From positions 47,024,501-47,088,500 of the forward strand of contig NC_080557.1 of the NCBI RefSeq assembly GCF_030253575.1: 64,000 bases of DNA. The letters are read 5' to 3'. The position numbers and the translations under genes were made by a program. The notes beneath the pieces are model-generated. The model was given only the letters and a program-made list of their open reading frames with translations. It made no database searches and was not told the origin of the DNA. Below are positions 34,422-46,347 of this stretch, piece by piece (the stretch's first letter is position 1; each line of letters starts with the position of its first letter). The DNA is from Rhododendron vialii (Eukaryota; Streptophyta; Magnoliopsida; Ericales; Ericaceae).

Positions 34422-35872
34422 CGTAACTGAACTAAGTCCCTCTTATACACAATAACCACAAGACAAGAGTACCAAGTGCGTTTCAAACCGATTTACTAAC
34501 ACCAAGTCAACTAACTACCTTGCCTCAATCAAAATATCTAAAAACAGACTACTATTAGGGTTTTATTTGCTCGAAAATGAACACCGAGTTTTAAATCGTC
34601 TCCACAAGTACCAAAACCTGAGCAGATCGTCGTTGATTGCAGTGAATCCAGGCCGTAAAACAAGCATATAGATCAGTTTAAAGCAGTCGTTGAGTCAAAT
34701 CAATCAGATCTATGCAAAACAAAACAGATCAGAAGGAAAAACATATCAGAAGATAAGAAAAAGTAGTGCATTTCAGTATCCATTATGTCGTTTTTGACGG
34801 AGAAAGTTGCAGAGAGAAGTACCTGAGGAGGACGGAAGGCTGTGACGTGAGCGGTTGAAGATGGCGAAGTAGAAGACTGCTGGGGGGGTTGGTTTGCGCG
34901 GAGCGGAGGGGTTGGGGTGATATATTTTTCTTCTTTGCGCTGGAGTGGTCTGTGGTGGTGTTGTGTGGTTTGGTCACACCGCCATTGGAGAGGAAGTGGA
35001 GCGTCTGAGCTTTGTAAATTCGCGGATCCGAAATGACTCAGAGTTGGATTTGAATGTGGCGTTTCGGGCACGGCACCTTTGTGAGTGTGAGTGCGTAGCC
35101 CTTTAATCTCGGTGGATTTAATGCCATGCTCATCTCTCTCTTTTTTTCCTTTTTCTTTTTCTTTTTCTTTTTACGAGAAATCCCTGAAATTTTAGTAGCA
35201 GTAGTATTTTAGTGAATAAAATAAGTTTTCGATTTAAATATCACCACGAACGAAGACTGTTATTCGTTCGTGGTGTCTGTATGTAATTGAGGTACACATA
35301 AACTGATCCGAGCATCCATCCAATTAAAAAATATGTGTGAAACTTGTAGTATATTCTTATATAAGAGAAGATAAATTGTAGTGGCAAAGGCAAATTAATG
35401 GCGTTATTAACCTTGACTATCGTCAATATCAGACACTATGCAACTATAAAGAACATCTCACATAGGAGGTGGAATCCACATTAATCCTGGTTTAGATTCG
35501 GGCTCAATCTTATCATGGGACACTGAACATCTTCTCCTCACATAACAGGGATCAATCAGAAAAGATTTGAAAAGTGTAGAAAGAGACACCTTAAAACAAG
35601 GTCTCGAATTCGAGACTTGACGTCTAACTTATTAATCTTCTAGTACATATTGTATGAGTTTTTTTGTTATTCCTAAAAAATTCCTACAAAAAAAGGTGAA
35701 TTATTTTCCAATGGGCCAAAATAGAATATAAAACTGAGTTTGCTTTGAAGATTGACAATGCAAGACCAAGGCCCAATGAGTTAATTGCTTTGGAATATCT
35801 GGGCCATAAAGTTGTGTCATGTGGCCTTGAGAGAAATAACCTACTTGTGCCCAACTCCGGGTGTTGTAGGAT

Positions 35873-36081
35873 CCGGTGTTGTAGTGCACCGTCGCATTAC
35901 ACGTGTTGTGTGCTCGATCCGAGACTTCTATCTTGATAATGAATAGATTGGATTTTGATCTGAACAATAGATTGCTCGGATCTATAAGAGCTCTGATTAA
36001 ATCAAAGCCGTTCGTGCTTAAATGAACAACCGAATCGACCGCACTACATGTAGTGCAGCTGGTGCACTACAATGGGAAGGT
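35873..36081. mobile_element. Small TIR element
   Basis: TGTTGTAGTGCACC at the left is mirrored by GGTGCACTACAATG at the right, and CGCACTACATGTAGTGCAG forms an extra internal palindrome. The body is about 210 bp without an ORF. The superfamily is not determined. Confidence 0.5.
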
Positions 36082-36521
36082 TCTATATTTTATTTTTATT
36101 GCTTTAGAATAAGATTTTGACTAGGAATATTTTTATTTAGGTTATAATTATTAACTTACCATATTCAGTACTCGGTTTGATTTTGATTTGCCAATTTTCT
36201 TCAGATCCTCGGCACACAGGAATTAGGATTTTCTTTTCTTTAATGCCTTTTTTTTTTTTTGGCATGAGTTCAGAGAAAAAAAATTCGCACTCCATTTTTT
36301 TTATATACTCTAATTGTTGTCTTTTAGTTGAACAAAATACACATAAAAATTTCACTAAATGAAAAATTGATTGCATTTCTATAATAATAAAAAAAGAGTA
36401 TGAAAATCACTACCCTTATTTTTATTGTCTTTTAGGATTATTTTTTCATTTGCATTCTACTGGAGTATTAATAACAAGTCTATTGGATGACTAGTAACAA
36501 TCCTACAAGAACAATGTTACA

Positions 36522-36749
36522 GAGAAATTTTTCCGCGTTGGAGGGGTATATTCCACGTGGTGTCCGTTCGGTACATTCGAGTCCTCCTATACATTTTTGG
36601 ACGGTCTAAATTGAAATTCTCTCTTCTCTCACCCCACCACTCTCTCTCCTCTCTTTTTTTCTCTCTAAATTCGAGCCGTCCAAAACCGCAATAGACGTCT
36701 TGGATATGCCGAACAGGCACCACGTGGTATCCACTCGGTACGGTTCCTC
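36522..36749. mobile_element. MULE-type MITE, relative of the one at 14434
   Basis: Starts GAGAAATTTTTCCGCG and ends GGTACGGTTCCTC. Inner arms share CCACGTGGTGTCCGTTCGG with CCGAACAGGCACCACGTGG. A perfect 9-bp direct repeat AATGTTACA flanks the 228-bp element (36513-36521 and 36750-36758). The 9-bp target size and CCACGTGG-containing arms tie it to the 14434-14699 copy. The middle is a CT-rich run. Confidence 0.8.
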
Positions 36750-37006
36750 AATGTTACAAAGCTACATATTTGCTGACACTATTAGGGCTCGTTTGGTTAA
36801 GTAAAGTTTGGAAAACACCAAAAAAAGATGAGATTATGAAAGAAAACGAAGCTAACTTTTTTGGGTCTATGAGAATATACACACCATCACGTGATCGGTT
36901 ACGCTGTTTTTGGTTCTGGTTAAGTCAACAAACTAGCTACGTCGAGGATAATTCTTCGCAAGAAAACAGACTAGTTAAAATCACAATTCAACCAACTAGG
37001 GTTATT

Positions 37007-40000
37007 AAAAAATTTATCTCTCTCTAGATGAGAGTATTGTCCCGTAGAGGAATACAGTACCGTTTTTCGACGTTCGTCTCCCACCACCCTGAACGTACTC
37101 CACCTCCTCCTCTCTATCCTATTTCCACTACACTACCACCTCATCTTCTCCACAACCCCCCCCCCCCCCCCAAACCCTCCCTTTTCTTTACTTCACAGTG
37201 ACCCTTTCACCATACCCCTTCTCCACCACCTCATCTTCTCCACCTCCTCCTCTCTATCCTATTTTATTAGGCCGGAGCTTCCTCCGTGTGAGGGCGGCGA
37301 TTAAGATTTCAGATCCATTACCTAAAGGCTTCTGGTTACGTCGTAAACCAGGGGGTGGCGATGACATATGGATCTCGTACAAGTTTGAGAAGCTTACTGA
37401 TTTTTGTTACGCCTGTGGAAGATTGGGCCATGAGAACAATGGGTGCAGGTTTACCACAAGGGAGGATGGCTCGAACTCCAGCTACGGACCCGGACTCCGC
37501 ACAGGAAGAGTCCGTCAATCATCCATTCCTATTGAGGAGATTCGTCAGGAGGTGGATGAAGCTGAAATTCGGGTTGAGAATCTTCTTAGAAGCCGGCCAG
37601 AGATGGAGGCTGGTATGTCGACGGCGCGTATAAGTGACATGCCTTCGTCACGAGTGGTGCCCACCCAGACCGTACGGAATGCTTCCGTACCTACGGGGTC
37701 GTCGCAATCGCGCATCTCGGATTCTACCCCTGGAGAGATAGGTGTCCATTCGTCTTTGGTATCAGGTACACCTACACGCCCTCCCCCAGTCATTATCCCA
37801 AATTGTATTGTGACAAACTTGAATCCAATGGGTGCTCCGAAACCGTTGCTCGGGCCGGATACACTGGCCTCTATGTCCTTACCCTCAATCACTGTGGACC
37901 ACAATCCTACTCCTGACCCAAACTCCCATTCAGCCCATTACCCTTCTTTAACCCCTCACTACTTTGTAACCGAACCTTCTGATAGCCCAAAATCAGTCGA
38001 GACCAACCCACTTTTGAAACCTATTAACCATAGCCCAGTTCAACCTGTCATTGAGGAACTGAGTCCACCTATTAGCCCATATAGCTCCATTCTTACCTCT
38101 AACCCTATCAAAAAAATCCTTCCCCCCCAAATTGACGTTTCTCTTGCTACTGTGTTTAAAAGTCTTGCTATTAAGCGAAAAGCACAAGAGGAACTTGATC
38201 AACCCAGTGGCTCAAAAATCCTTCGATTGTGTGCCTCGAATTACCCCAATACCACTCAAACCAAACCTCAACTTACCCTCACCCACCCCTCAAAACCAAA
38301 GATTCCCAAAGCGACTCGTTCTGCTAAGAAAAAGGGCAGTTATGCGAAATTTAGGGGTAGTGCCTACTCTGGTATTAATGATTTGTTTGTTTGTGAGGAT
38401 AATCTGTGCGAAGTTAGCATACACCAGAGTCTTGATAGCCAGGGGAATATGGATTCATCAAATACCTTGGAGGGTAGCTCTACTCAGGCAACAGGAGATT
38501 TTTCGATTTCGGGAAATGGACAAGGGCTCGTGGCTGGCCCAAAACAGCCACAGCGTCAATGCTGATCTAACCTGGAATTGTCAAGGAGTTGGGCGTACCT
38601 TAACAAGCCAGGCTTTACGCAAAAATCGTCCCTCCATCCTCTTCTTGATGGAGACAAAAAATAATAAGGTCAAGTTAGAGACCATTCGGCGGAGATTGAA
38701 GTTTGATTGTAGCAATTACGTTGAACCTGAAGGGCTTTCTGGTGGGCTAGCTTTTCACGATATGTTGAACGATTGTGGATTGCTTGATTTAGAGTGCAAA
38801 GGTCCCAGATTTACTTGGAGAAATAATAGGAATGAGGGAGGCTTTATAATGGAACGAATTGATTTAGCTTTTGCCAATTTGGAATGGAGAAAAAAATTTG
38901 ACACAACCTTAGTGTTTGTGGAGGCTGCTATACGATCAGATCACAATCCGCTGGTCCTTAACACTAACTTTTCTCTGAATAAGGTGAGAAAACCATTTCG
39001 GTTTGAGTCTTTCTGGACTACTGAGGAGGAGTGCCATCGTATAATTTCAGCAGCTTGGGATAAAGTGGTGGAAGGCCCAGATATGCTGCGGCTATGCAAG
39101 AAGCTAAAGGGGTGTAAAGAAAATCTAAAAATTTGGCATAAGGAAAACTTTGAGGATATGCGGACCGAGATTGCTTTTCTGAAAGAGCAAATGGCTGTTA
39201 TACAGAAGGAGAACGATAAGGGGTTCAATCCTGATAATTACATCAATGAGAAGGTCTTGCTTATTAAGCTGGAGGATCTATGGCAAAAAGAAGCGATGAT
39301 GTGGCACCAACGTTCAAGGGTTAATTGGTTGAAGATGGGAGACAAGAACGCTCAATTCTTCCATCTAACTACAGTCCACAAGAGGCAAAGAAATCAAGTG
39401 GCTAAGCTAAAAGATGGGAACGATGTTTAGCAAACGGAACAGGATTGTATTGTTGATATAGTAAAGGGACATTTTCAGAAGTTGTACTCACCACCCCAGA
39501 ACAGAGACGTAGAGGAGGTTATCTCAATGGTGGAGCCTGTTATTTCGAATGAGATAAACTCTGCTCTTACTAGGACCATCTCTAGAAAGGAAGTTAAAGC
39601 GGCGGCCTTCCAAATAGGTCCTCTGAAAGCCCCAGGTTCAGATGGTTTCCCGGGATTATTTTATCAAAAGTATTAGGATGTGGTGGGGGAAGATGTTTTC
39701 AAAGCAGCAAAGGACTTCTTCGAAGGTGGCTACCTTTTGAAAGAGTTAAATCATACTAATGTCACGTTAATTCCCAAGGTTCCTAACCCTGAGTCTATGA
39801 GCCATTTTCGTCCAATAAGCCTTTGCAGATTCAATTATAAAATCCTCTCCAAAGTAATGGCTAACAGACTACAACCCTACATGCATGGTATCATCGCTGA
39901 ACAACAATCTGCCTTTATCCCTGGGAGGCAAATTCATGATAATATCATCATAGCTCATGAAGCTTTTCACTATCTGAAACGAAAAAAGGGGGAAAGAAAG

Positions 40001-42438
40001 GAGTCGTGGCCGTCAAGCTAGACCTTAACAAGGCATATGACAGAATCCGTTGGGACTTCCTCATAAAGGTTCTGGAGAGAATGGGATTCAGCGCTATCTA
40101 GATTGGGTGGGTTAAAGAATGTGTTTGCTCTGTTAAGTATTCCATTACGGCCGATGGTGAACAGGTATGCAACACTATACCTAGCAGAGGACTCCGTCAG
40201 GGCAACCCTCTGTCTCCGTACTTTTTCCTTATTGTTTCAAATGTATTCTCTACCCTGATAAACAAGGCAGTACTTAAGAAGTCTTTGGTGGGGATCTGTC
40301 TACGGAAGAAGTGCCCAATTATCTCCCACTTGTTGTTCGCAGATGACTCGCTGGTTTTTCTAGAAGCGAAGGCAGAGGTGTGTTCAAACTTTAAGGATTT
40401 GGTGATGAGTTTCAGTGAAGCCTCTGGTCTTTCCATTAATTTTCAGAAGTTCAGTTTGTTCTTCTCAGCCAATACCAAAGAGGATTTGAGGAATGAGATA
40501 AAGGATATTTTTGGAATAGAAGTTATGAAAGAAGGGTCTAAATACTTGGGCTTGCCTATGTTTTGGGGGAGATCCAAGAAGGAAGCAATGGCATATATCA
40601 AAGACAAGATCTTGGGTAAGATTCATGGATGGAAAAGTAGAACCCTCCCACAAGCAAGCAAAGAGGTGTTAATCAAGTCAGTTATTCAGGCAACTCCTAT
40701 GTACCCGATGATGTGTTTTAAAATGCCCTCATCTTTATGTTCGTCTCTGAACTCTATTATTAGCAAGTTCTGATGGGAAAGTGGGGATGGAGGAGGTAAA
40801 ATCCATTGGGGGTCCTGTGAAAAATTAACAGAGGCAAAAAGGAATGGTGGAATGGGCTTTCGTGACTTGGAGGCCTTTAATTGTGCTCTATTGGCTAAGC
40901 AATTCTGGAGAATGATGCAAACCCCAATGCTTACTGGGTACAAGTGCTTAAAGGTCTCTATTTTCCTAACTCTTCATGTATGGAGGCAGAGAAAGGGGCC
41001 AACCCCTCATGGCTATGGAGTAGCTTATTGGAGGGGAAGGCCACTCTACAACAAGGTCTAAGGTGGAATGTGGGCAACGGCAATGATATAAATTTCTAGA
41101 GTGATAACTGGATTCCAAGTTGGTCCAGGGAAAAACCAATCTCTTATCCACCGCCAAACTGCCAATGGACAAAGGTATATGATTTTATCAATCCCACTAC
41201 CAATGTATGGGATGTGGAAAAGCTGCAGAGTTCGGTTTCAGCAGAGGAAGTCAGTGCAATCATTAAAATCCCTGTCAGTATTACGAAATCTTCTGATCAA
41301 GTCATTTGGAGCCAGACCAGGAATGGAAAATATACAGTTAAGTCGGGTTATGCTCAAGCTTTTAAACCAAAGTCAAGAGGCAAATCTCAACGCCCCTTCT
41401 CCTCTCGTAGCCTTCCTAACAAATTCTGGACAAAGCTGTGGGCGACACCCACTATTCCGAAGGTCCGCAATTTCATTTGGAGAGTTATTCGTAACTGGGT
41501 GGCTTGCAAAGATAATCTATGTAAGAGGAAATGTGCTCACTCCCCATTATGCCCCATATGTGAGCTTGAGCAGGAGTCTGTGGAACATGTGCTTTTTAGG
41601 TGTGCTTGGACTGAGGTAGTTTGGTTCGGGTGTGGTCTGACCTTTTGGATCAAGGAATACCCTATCAATGCAGCAGATAAATGGTTTGAAGAGTTGTTGT
41701 GCGGTAAACTTGCAAAGGAAAGACCTCAGAAGTGGTGGGATTAATCTTTTAGGTGTGCTGGGCAATTTGGAAGGCCAGGAATGACTGTATTTTCAACGGT
41801 GTAATGCCTCAACCCGAGAGGACCATTGACCAAGCCAAAAGGGCGAACTTTGATTACCTGCAAGCTTCATTTGAAGATGTCAAAGAGAGAGCTACAAATC
41901 CCAACAGAATAGTTAAGTGGTCTCCTCCTCCCCCCTCTTTTATTAAGTTCAATTGTGATGGCGCTTTTTCGTCCTCCCGTAGCCTAGCTATCTTCGGTTG
42001 TTTAGCCAGGGATTGTGGTGGACGAATGCAATTTTTTAGATCGGGCAGAATTGTTGCATCATCTGCTTTGGTTACAGAAGCTTGGGCACTCAGGATTGCA
42101 TGTGGGATGGCAGTTGATATGGGGATTTCCAAGGCTATCTTTGAATCAAACTGACATGCTGTTATCGAATGCATCAAGAACAAAAAGGAACAGAATCTGT
42201 GGGAGATCTCAGCTTTGATTGCAGACATAAAGGAATGGGCCGCAAACAAGGACTGGATTTTCACCTAGGCTGGTAGAGAAAGGAACACAGCAGCTCATTG
42301 GATAGCCTCTAGCTGTTTGGAGAATAGGTTAATTGGCCCCCCAGGTTGTATTCCGCTTGGTTTGGCTAGCCTTCTTTTGAAGGATTGTCTTTCTTAACTG
42401 TTTCTGTTTCGATTTTTGTCTAATCAAAAAAAAAAAAA
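37007..42438 (+). mobile_element. L1-type LINE, near full length, inactive
   Basis: A 5.4-kb element ending in poly-A (about 42426-42438) is flanked by CCAACTAGGGTTATT (36992-37006) and CCAACTAGGGCTATT (42439-42453), a 15-bp target duplication with one mismatch. ORF1 (to 38565) has the CCHC knuckle CYACGRLGHENNGC but lacks the usual N-terminal DUF4283 domain; that place is taken by duplicated CT-rich sequence. ORF2 starts with an overlapping ATG at 38516 and has part of the endonuclease (WNCQGVG, METKNN, then SDHNPLVL), with about 90 residues missing between SGGLA and FHDMLNDCG. It goes on to reverse transcriptase (APGSDGFPG, FRPISLC, QSAFIPGR, FADD at about 40336), a zf-RVT region (about 41440-41635) and RNase H (FNCDGAF at about 41948). 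In-frame stops at 39428, 39674, 40099 and 40771, plus shifts near 39995 and 40950, make it dead. Confidence 0.92.
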
Positions 42439-42470
42439 CCAACTAGGGCTATTTCAATTGGGATTTTTTC

Positions 42471-42562
42471 TTTCTTTATTTTTCTATCTTATAATGGGCT
42501 TATTTCTTGTATTGGTTGAGTTGTTGGGCCTATGTGATTTCTTCTATCGATTAATAAAAAAA
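42471..42562 (+). mobile_element. 5'-truncated SINE fragment
   Basis: TATAATGGGCTTATTTCTTG, TTGAGTTGTTGGG and CTTCTATCGATTAATAAAA match the 3' half of the SINE at 1751-2031 in the same order, with an internal gap, and end in an A run. It lies about 20 bp beyond the target duplication of the LINE, so both may have used the same hotspot. Confidence 0.65.
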
Positions 42563-42909
42563 GGGAAATTTTTAGGCCGGCCCAAAAAATTAGGTTCGGA
42601 CTTAATTTAGTCCTGCACAATTATTTATATTTTTTTATTCCAATCATGCCCCATCACGCGCATCAACGCACGGAACTAGAGAGCATCTAGTATAGAAAAA
42701 TTATCCAAAAAATTATCCAATGCTCCATGAACATTGGTGCACCATTAAAACATACCATTAAAACATTATTTAAATTTCAAAAAGTCATATCTTTTGTTGT
42801 AGATATTCATTTTTAAAAAAAAATTATACTTTTGGAACCTATTCGACGATATCTACTAAACAAGATCCATATTGAATATAAAATTATATAAGATTAAAAA
42901 AATATCATT

Positions 42910-44600
42910 TACTATGAGAACTTTCTATGAGAACTGTTTTTATGAGAATTATTTTTATGAGAATTGTCTCTATGAGAAGTGTATATGATAACTATTTCTA
43001 TGAGAACTGTTCCTATGACAATTATCTTTATGAGAATTATTTCAGACAAAAATATCCTTGACTCTGTGAACTGGTTATGAGAACTGTCAATTCTCATAGT
43101 CAGTTCTATGAGAACTATGTGAAATGGCTATGTGAATGAAAAATACACAGTTCAAATAGTCTCAACACGCACTAAAATACACAGTTCTCATAGAAAAATA
43201 TAGTTGTCGTAGAAAATACACAGTTCTCATAGACAATACTCAATTTTCAAAGAAAATACATAGTTCTCATAGATAGTTGTCATTGACAATACACAATTCT
43301 CATAAAAAATATACAATTCTCTTAGAAAAATACATGGTTCTTATAGACAGTTCTCATAGAAAAATACACAATTCTCATATATAATACACAGCTCTCACAG
43401 AAAATACACAGTTCTCATATAAAACACAAAATTATCATATACAGTTCTCACAGAAAAATCCACAATTCTCATAGAAAATACACAAATCTCCTAGAAAGTA
43501 CTCATGAACTATGGTTATGGGAACTGAGACTATGAGAGCTATATTTTTATAATCAATTCCTGAATCATATTATTTCGGACAAAAATACCATTGGATATGT
43601 GAACTGGCTATGAGAGCTGCCAAGTCTCATATTCAATTCTATAAGAACTACTCAGTTCTTATAGAGAACTGGCCTTGTGAGCTGAGCTATGAGAACTGGC
43701 TATATAAATTGTCAATTCTCATAGTCAGTTCTATGAGAACAGCTAGTTTTCATAGTCAATTATATGAGAATTGGCTATGAGAAGTAATTGTTCTCATAGA
43801 GAAACTTTGTAAACTGATTATGAGAATTAGACTATGTGAACTGGCTATATGAACTAAAAAATTTATATTTCACATAGTCTTACCATACACTAAAATATAC
43901 AGTTCTCATAAAAAAAATATAGTTCTCATAGAAAATACACGGTTCTAATAGACAATTCTCATGAATAATACACAGTTCTCATTGTCAGTTCTTATGAACA
44001 ACACACAGTTCTCATAGAAAATATACACACGAATAAAAATTGAACAAAAATAAAAAGGTAATCAAATCAAATATAGTTATAAATGTTCTCACCGTCATGT
44101 CTTCAAAAAAGTAATCAAAGTAAAAAAAAGTAATAGTTCACATAGGAAATAAATAGATTTAGAATTAAATTTTTAACTGTCAAGTCTCGTAGAAAAATAC
44201 ACGCTTCTCATAGAAAATACATTTATTTACATAGTCTCACCACACACTAAATACATAGTTCTCATAGAAAATACATAGTTCTCATAGAAAAATACACAAT
44301 TTTCATAGACAGTTCTCATGGATAATACACAGTTCTCATAGAAAATACATAATTCTCATAAACAATTTTCAAAAAAAAATACATAGTTCTCATGGATAAT
44401 ACACGATTCTCATAGAAAAATACACAGTTCTCATAGACAAATACACAATTCTTGTGGACAATATATAGTTCTCATAGAAAATATACAGTTCTCATAAACT
44501 GTTCTCAAAGACAAATACACAGTTCTCATAGAAAAATATACAGTTTTCATAAAAAATACACACAAATAAAAATTGAACAAAAAAAAAAAAATCAAAATCA
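42910..44600. repeat. Array of CTATGAGAACTG repeats in alternating orientation
   Basis: Dozens of degenerate units of about 20-25 bp share the core CTATGAGAACTG or its complement CAGTTCTCATAG, often with AAAATACA spacers. The orientation changes in blocks: mostly TATGAGAA at 42910-43135, TTCTCATA at 43160-43500, TATGAGAA at 43510-43870, and TTCTCATA at 43880-44560. A longer period is visible in part (the block ending in ACACACGAATAAAAATTGAA near 44030 recurs near 44567). No ORF of note. It could fold into large cruciforms. Confidence 0.85.
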
Positions 44601-44976
44601 AATATGAGAGGTTGAAAATACATAAATTTGACATTTAAAAAAAAAAACATCTACAAAAAATTGACTGTCATTGATGGATGGCCCAACATTCAACAAAAAA
44701 ATCGACTAACATTCAACAAAATATCTAATTAACAAAGATTTCTACCCTTGCTCCGGCGTCTCCGGCGTGGATCTCAAAAAATTTGTGTTCTGAAATCCGG
44801 ATCTCAAAAAATTTGAGTTCTAAAATTAGATCGGAGAAATACCAGTGGGCCTCCATCTTGTACGTCATCTTTATGTTCATGCTTCGACAAGAACCATGGG
44901 CAAAGCGATGATGAACTACGTACAGTTTGTGATATTAAATTGAAACGGATCTAACAGTCGATCGGAATCGGAGAAG

Positions 44977-45090
44977 ACGGCCGGAGTGGAGTTGATTCTT
45001 GGAGAATACGGATACGTGATCCTTACCCTCGTCCTCTACTGCTTCCTTAACATCTGGATGACCGGACGAGTCCTCAAAAGCACGCAAAAG
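44977..45090 (+). pseudogene. Orphan first exon of microsomal glutathione S-transferase 3
   Basis: After the codon ACG at 44977, where the start codon is expected, the frame reads AGVELILGEYGYVILTLVL then YCFLNIWMTGRVLKSTQK and reaches a donor-like AAG|GTATGC at 45090/45091. This matches exon 1 of plant MGST3, a membrane enzyme of the MAPEG family that conjugates glutathione or reduces lipid peroxides; the segment covers the first membrane helix. The ATG appears mutated to ACG, and I find none of the later exons in the next 1.3 kb. The piece therefore looks like a broken or captured gene fragment. It sits directly after the inverted repeat array. Confidence 0.75.
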
Positions 45091-45196
45091 GTATGCAACT
45101 TTCTTGATCTAAATCATATCAATGGTACTATTGATTTGATAATGAAAAATCTCTTTATCCTATTGCATCAATTCAATAGAATACAGATCGATGATG

Positions 45197-45227
<31 letters not shown>

Positions 45228-46347
45228 GAGGTTTATCATCTTCAGAGGGAGAGGGAGGAGGAATGATGAGATTGAGTTGACGATGCGGACTAAAATGGGT
45301 AAAAAAAAGTCATAAGATAACATATCCGAGCCTATGCAGGCTTAGAAATAATATTCTGGGTTGGGATCAAACCAAACCTAAAAATCAGAACCGGCCTCTA
45401 ATTATCTATAAAAAAAAAACACAATTCCCGTGAAAATAATTAATGCCTAACAAGTTAAACAATACTATCACAACGAATAACAAACTAACATGGTATCCTT
45501 GTACCAGACAAGTCAAGTAATTTTGAGGAATACTAAACGATGAAACGCGTTGTGAAAGTAATGATTTGTTTAGTAGCAGTGCCTAATTAGGCGTGTGCGA
45601 TGATCACCGTTTCACGCATAGCTCGGGACCTTTTTTCGTTTACAAGTCTCTTTCGCATTTTCACACCACATAAACCTGGAAATATCCACGCAAATTCCCT
45701 CTTTGTCGTGCATGAAATTCAAAGACACAAACGCTTATCCGTGGGGCTATATATATAGAGAGAGAGCATCATCGTCCCGATATCCCCAACCAAAATACAA
45801 GGCATTTCAAATAGACCACCGGAAGAAACCGTGTTCCTCTCTCATTTTCTCCAATTTCCTTACCCAAGCTCTGGTTTTAGACGCCCTTTATAACAGTTGA
45901 GACAAGACATTTTACTAATTTCAATCCAAGATTGAGGCCAATAAATTCTTTAGTCACGTAATCCTTTAGTGCCATCAATTTTCCCTTTGCGCTTGCCCTC
46001 TTGAGTTCCAATTCTTGCTCTCGTGAGTTTTTACAGTAATTTACTGTTTGATGTTATCTAAACAACGCTGGTGTTTTCGCTCACGCACGCACCACAATTC
46101 GCGAGCGAATCATATTGATGTGGCTTGACAATAACCCATTCTCTGCCTCTTATCTACTCCAAGTGTGATTCCCTCCTCCTGGCTTCATCTTTCCCTCTCT
46201 CTACTGTGTACCTTTGATTCTCTCTCTCTCTCTCTCTCAATAATTCCCTTTCGAAAAGAATAGAATAAGAACATTATACTATACAGATTAGATACATAAA
46301 AATAGAGGTTTTCAAGCCAAAGATCTCGACTTTCCTTGTCCAAAACC
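45091..46347. other. Intergenic and promoter of the HSP20-like gene
   Basis: Contains a GA microsatellite (about 45201-45228), a TATATATATAGAGAGAGAG stretch near 45752 and a CT microsatellite near 46221-46238 that lies about 120 bp before the HSP20-like start codon. CT-rich leaders are common in plants. No further exon of MGST3 is recognised. Confidence 0.4.

Noticed and set aside
34700-35071. 123-codon minus-strand ORF upstream of the PNRC-like CDS
   Set aside because: It crosses a strong splice donor at 34823 and cannot be joined in frame to the CDS with any nearby acceptor. It is better read as 5' UTR with a possible uORF.
42910-44600. CRISPR-like array
   Set aside because: The units are degenerate, spacers are not of constant length, orientation flips, and the genome is a plant nucleus.
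44986-45315. Complete MGST3 gene
   Set aside because: Only exon 1 matches; the frame beyond 45090 is intron-like with a GA repeat, and the start codon is lost.
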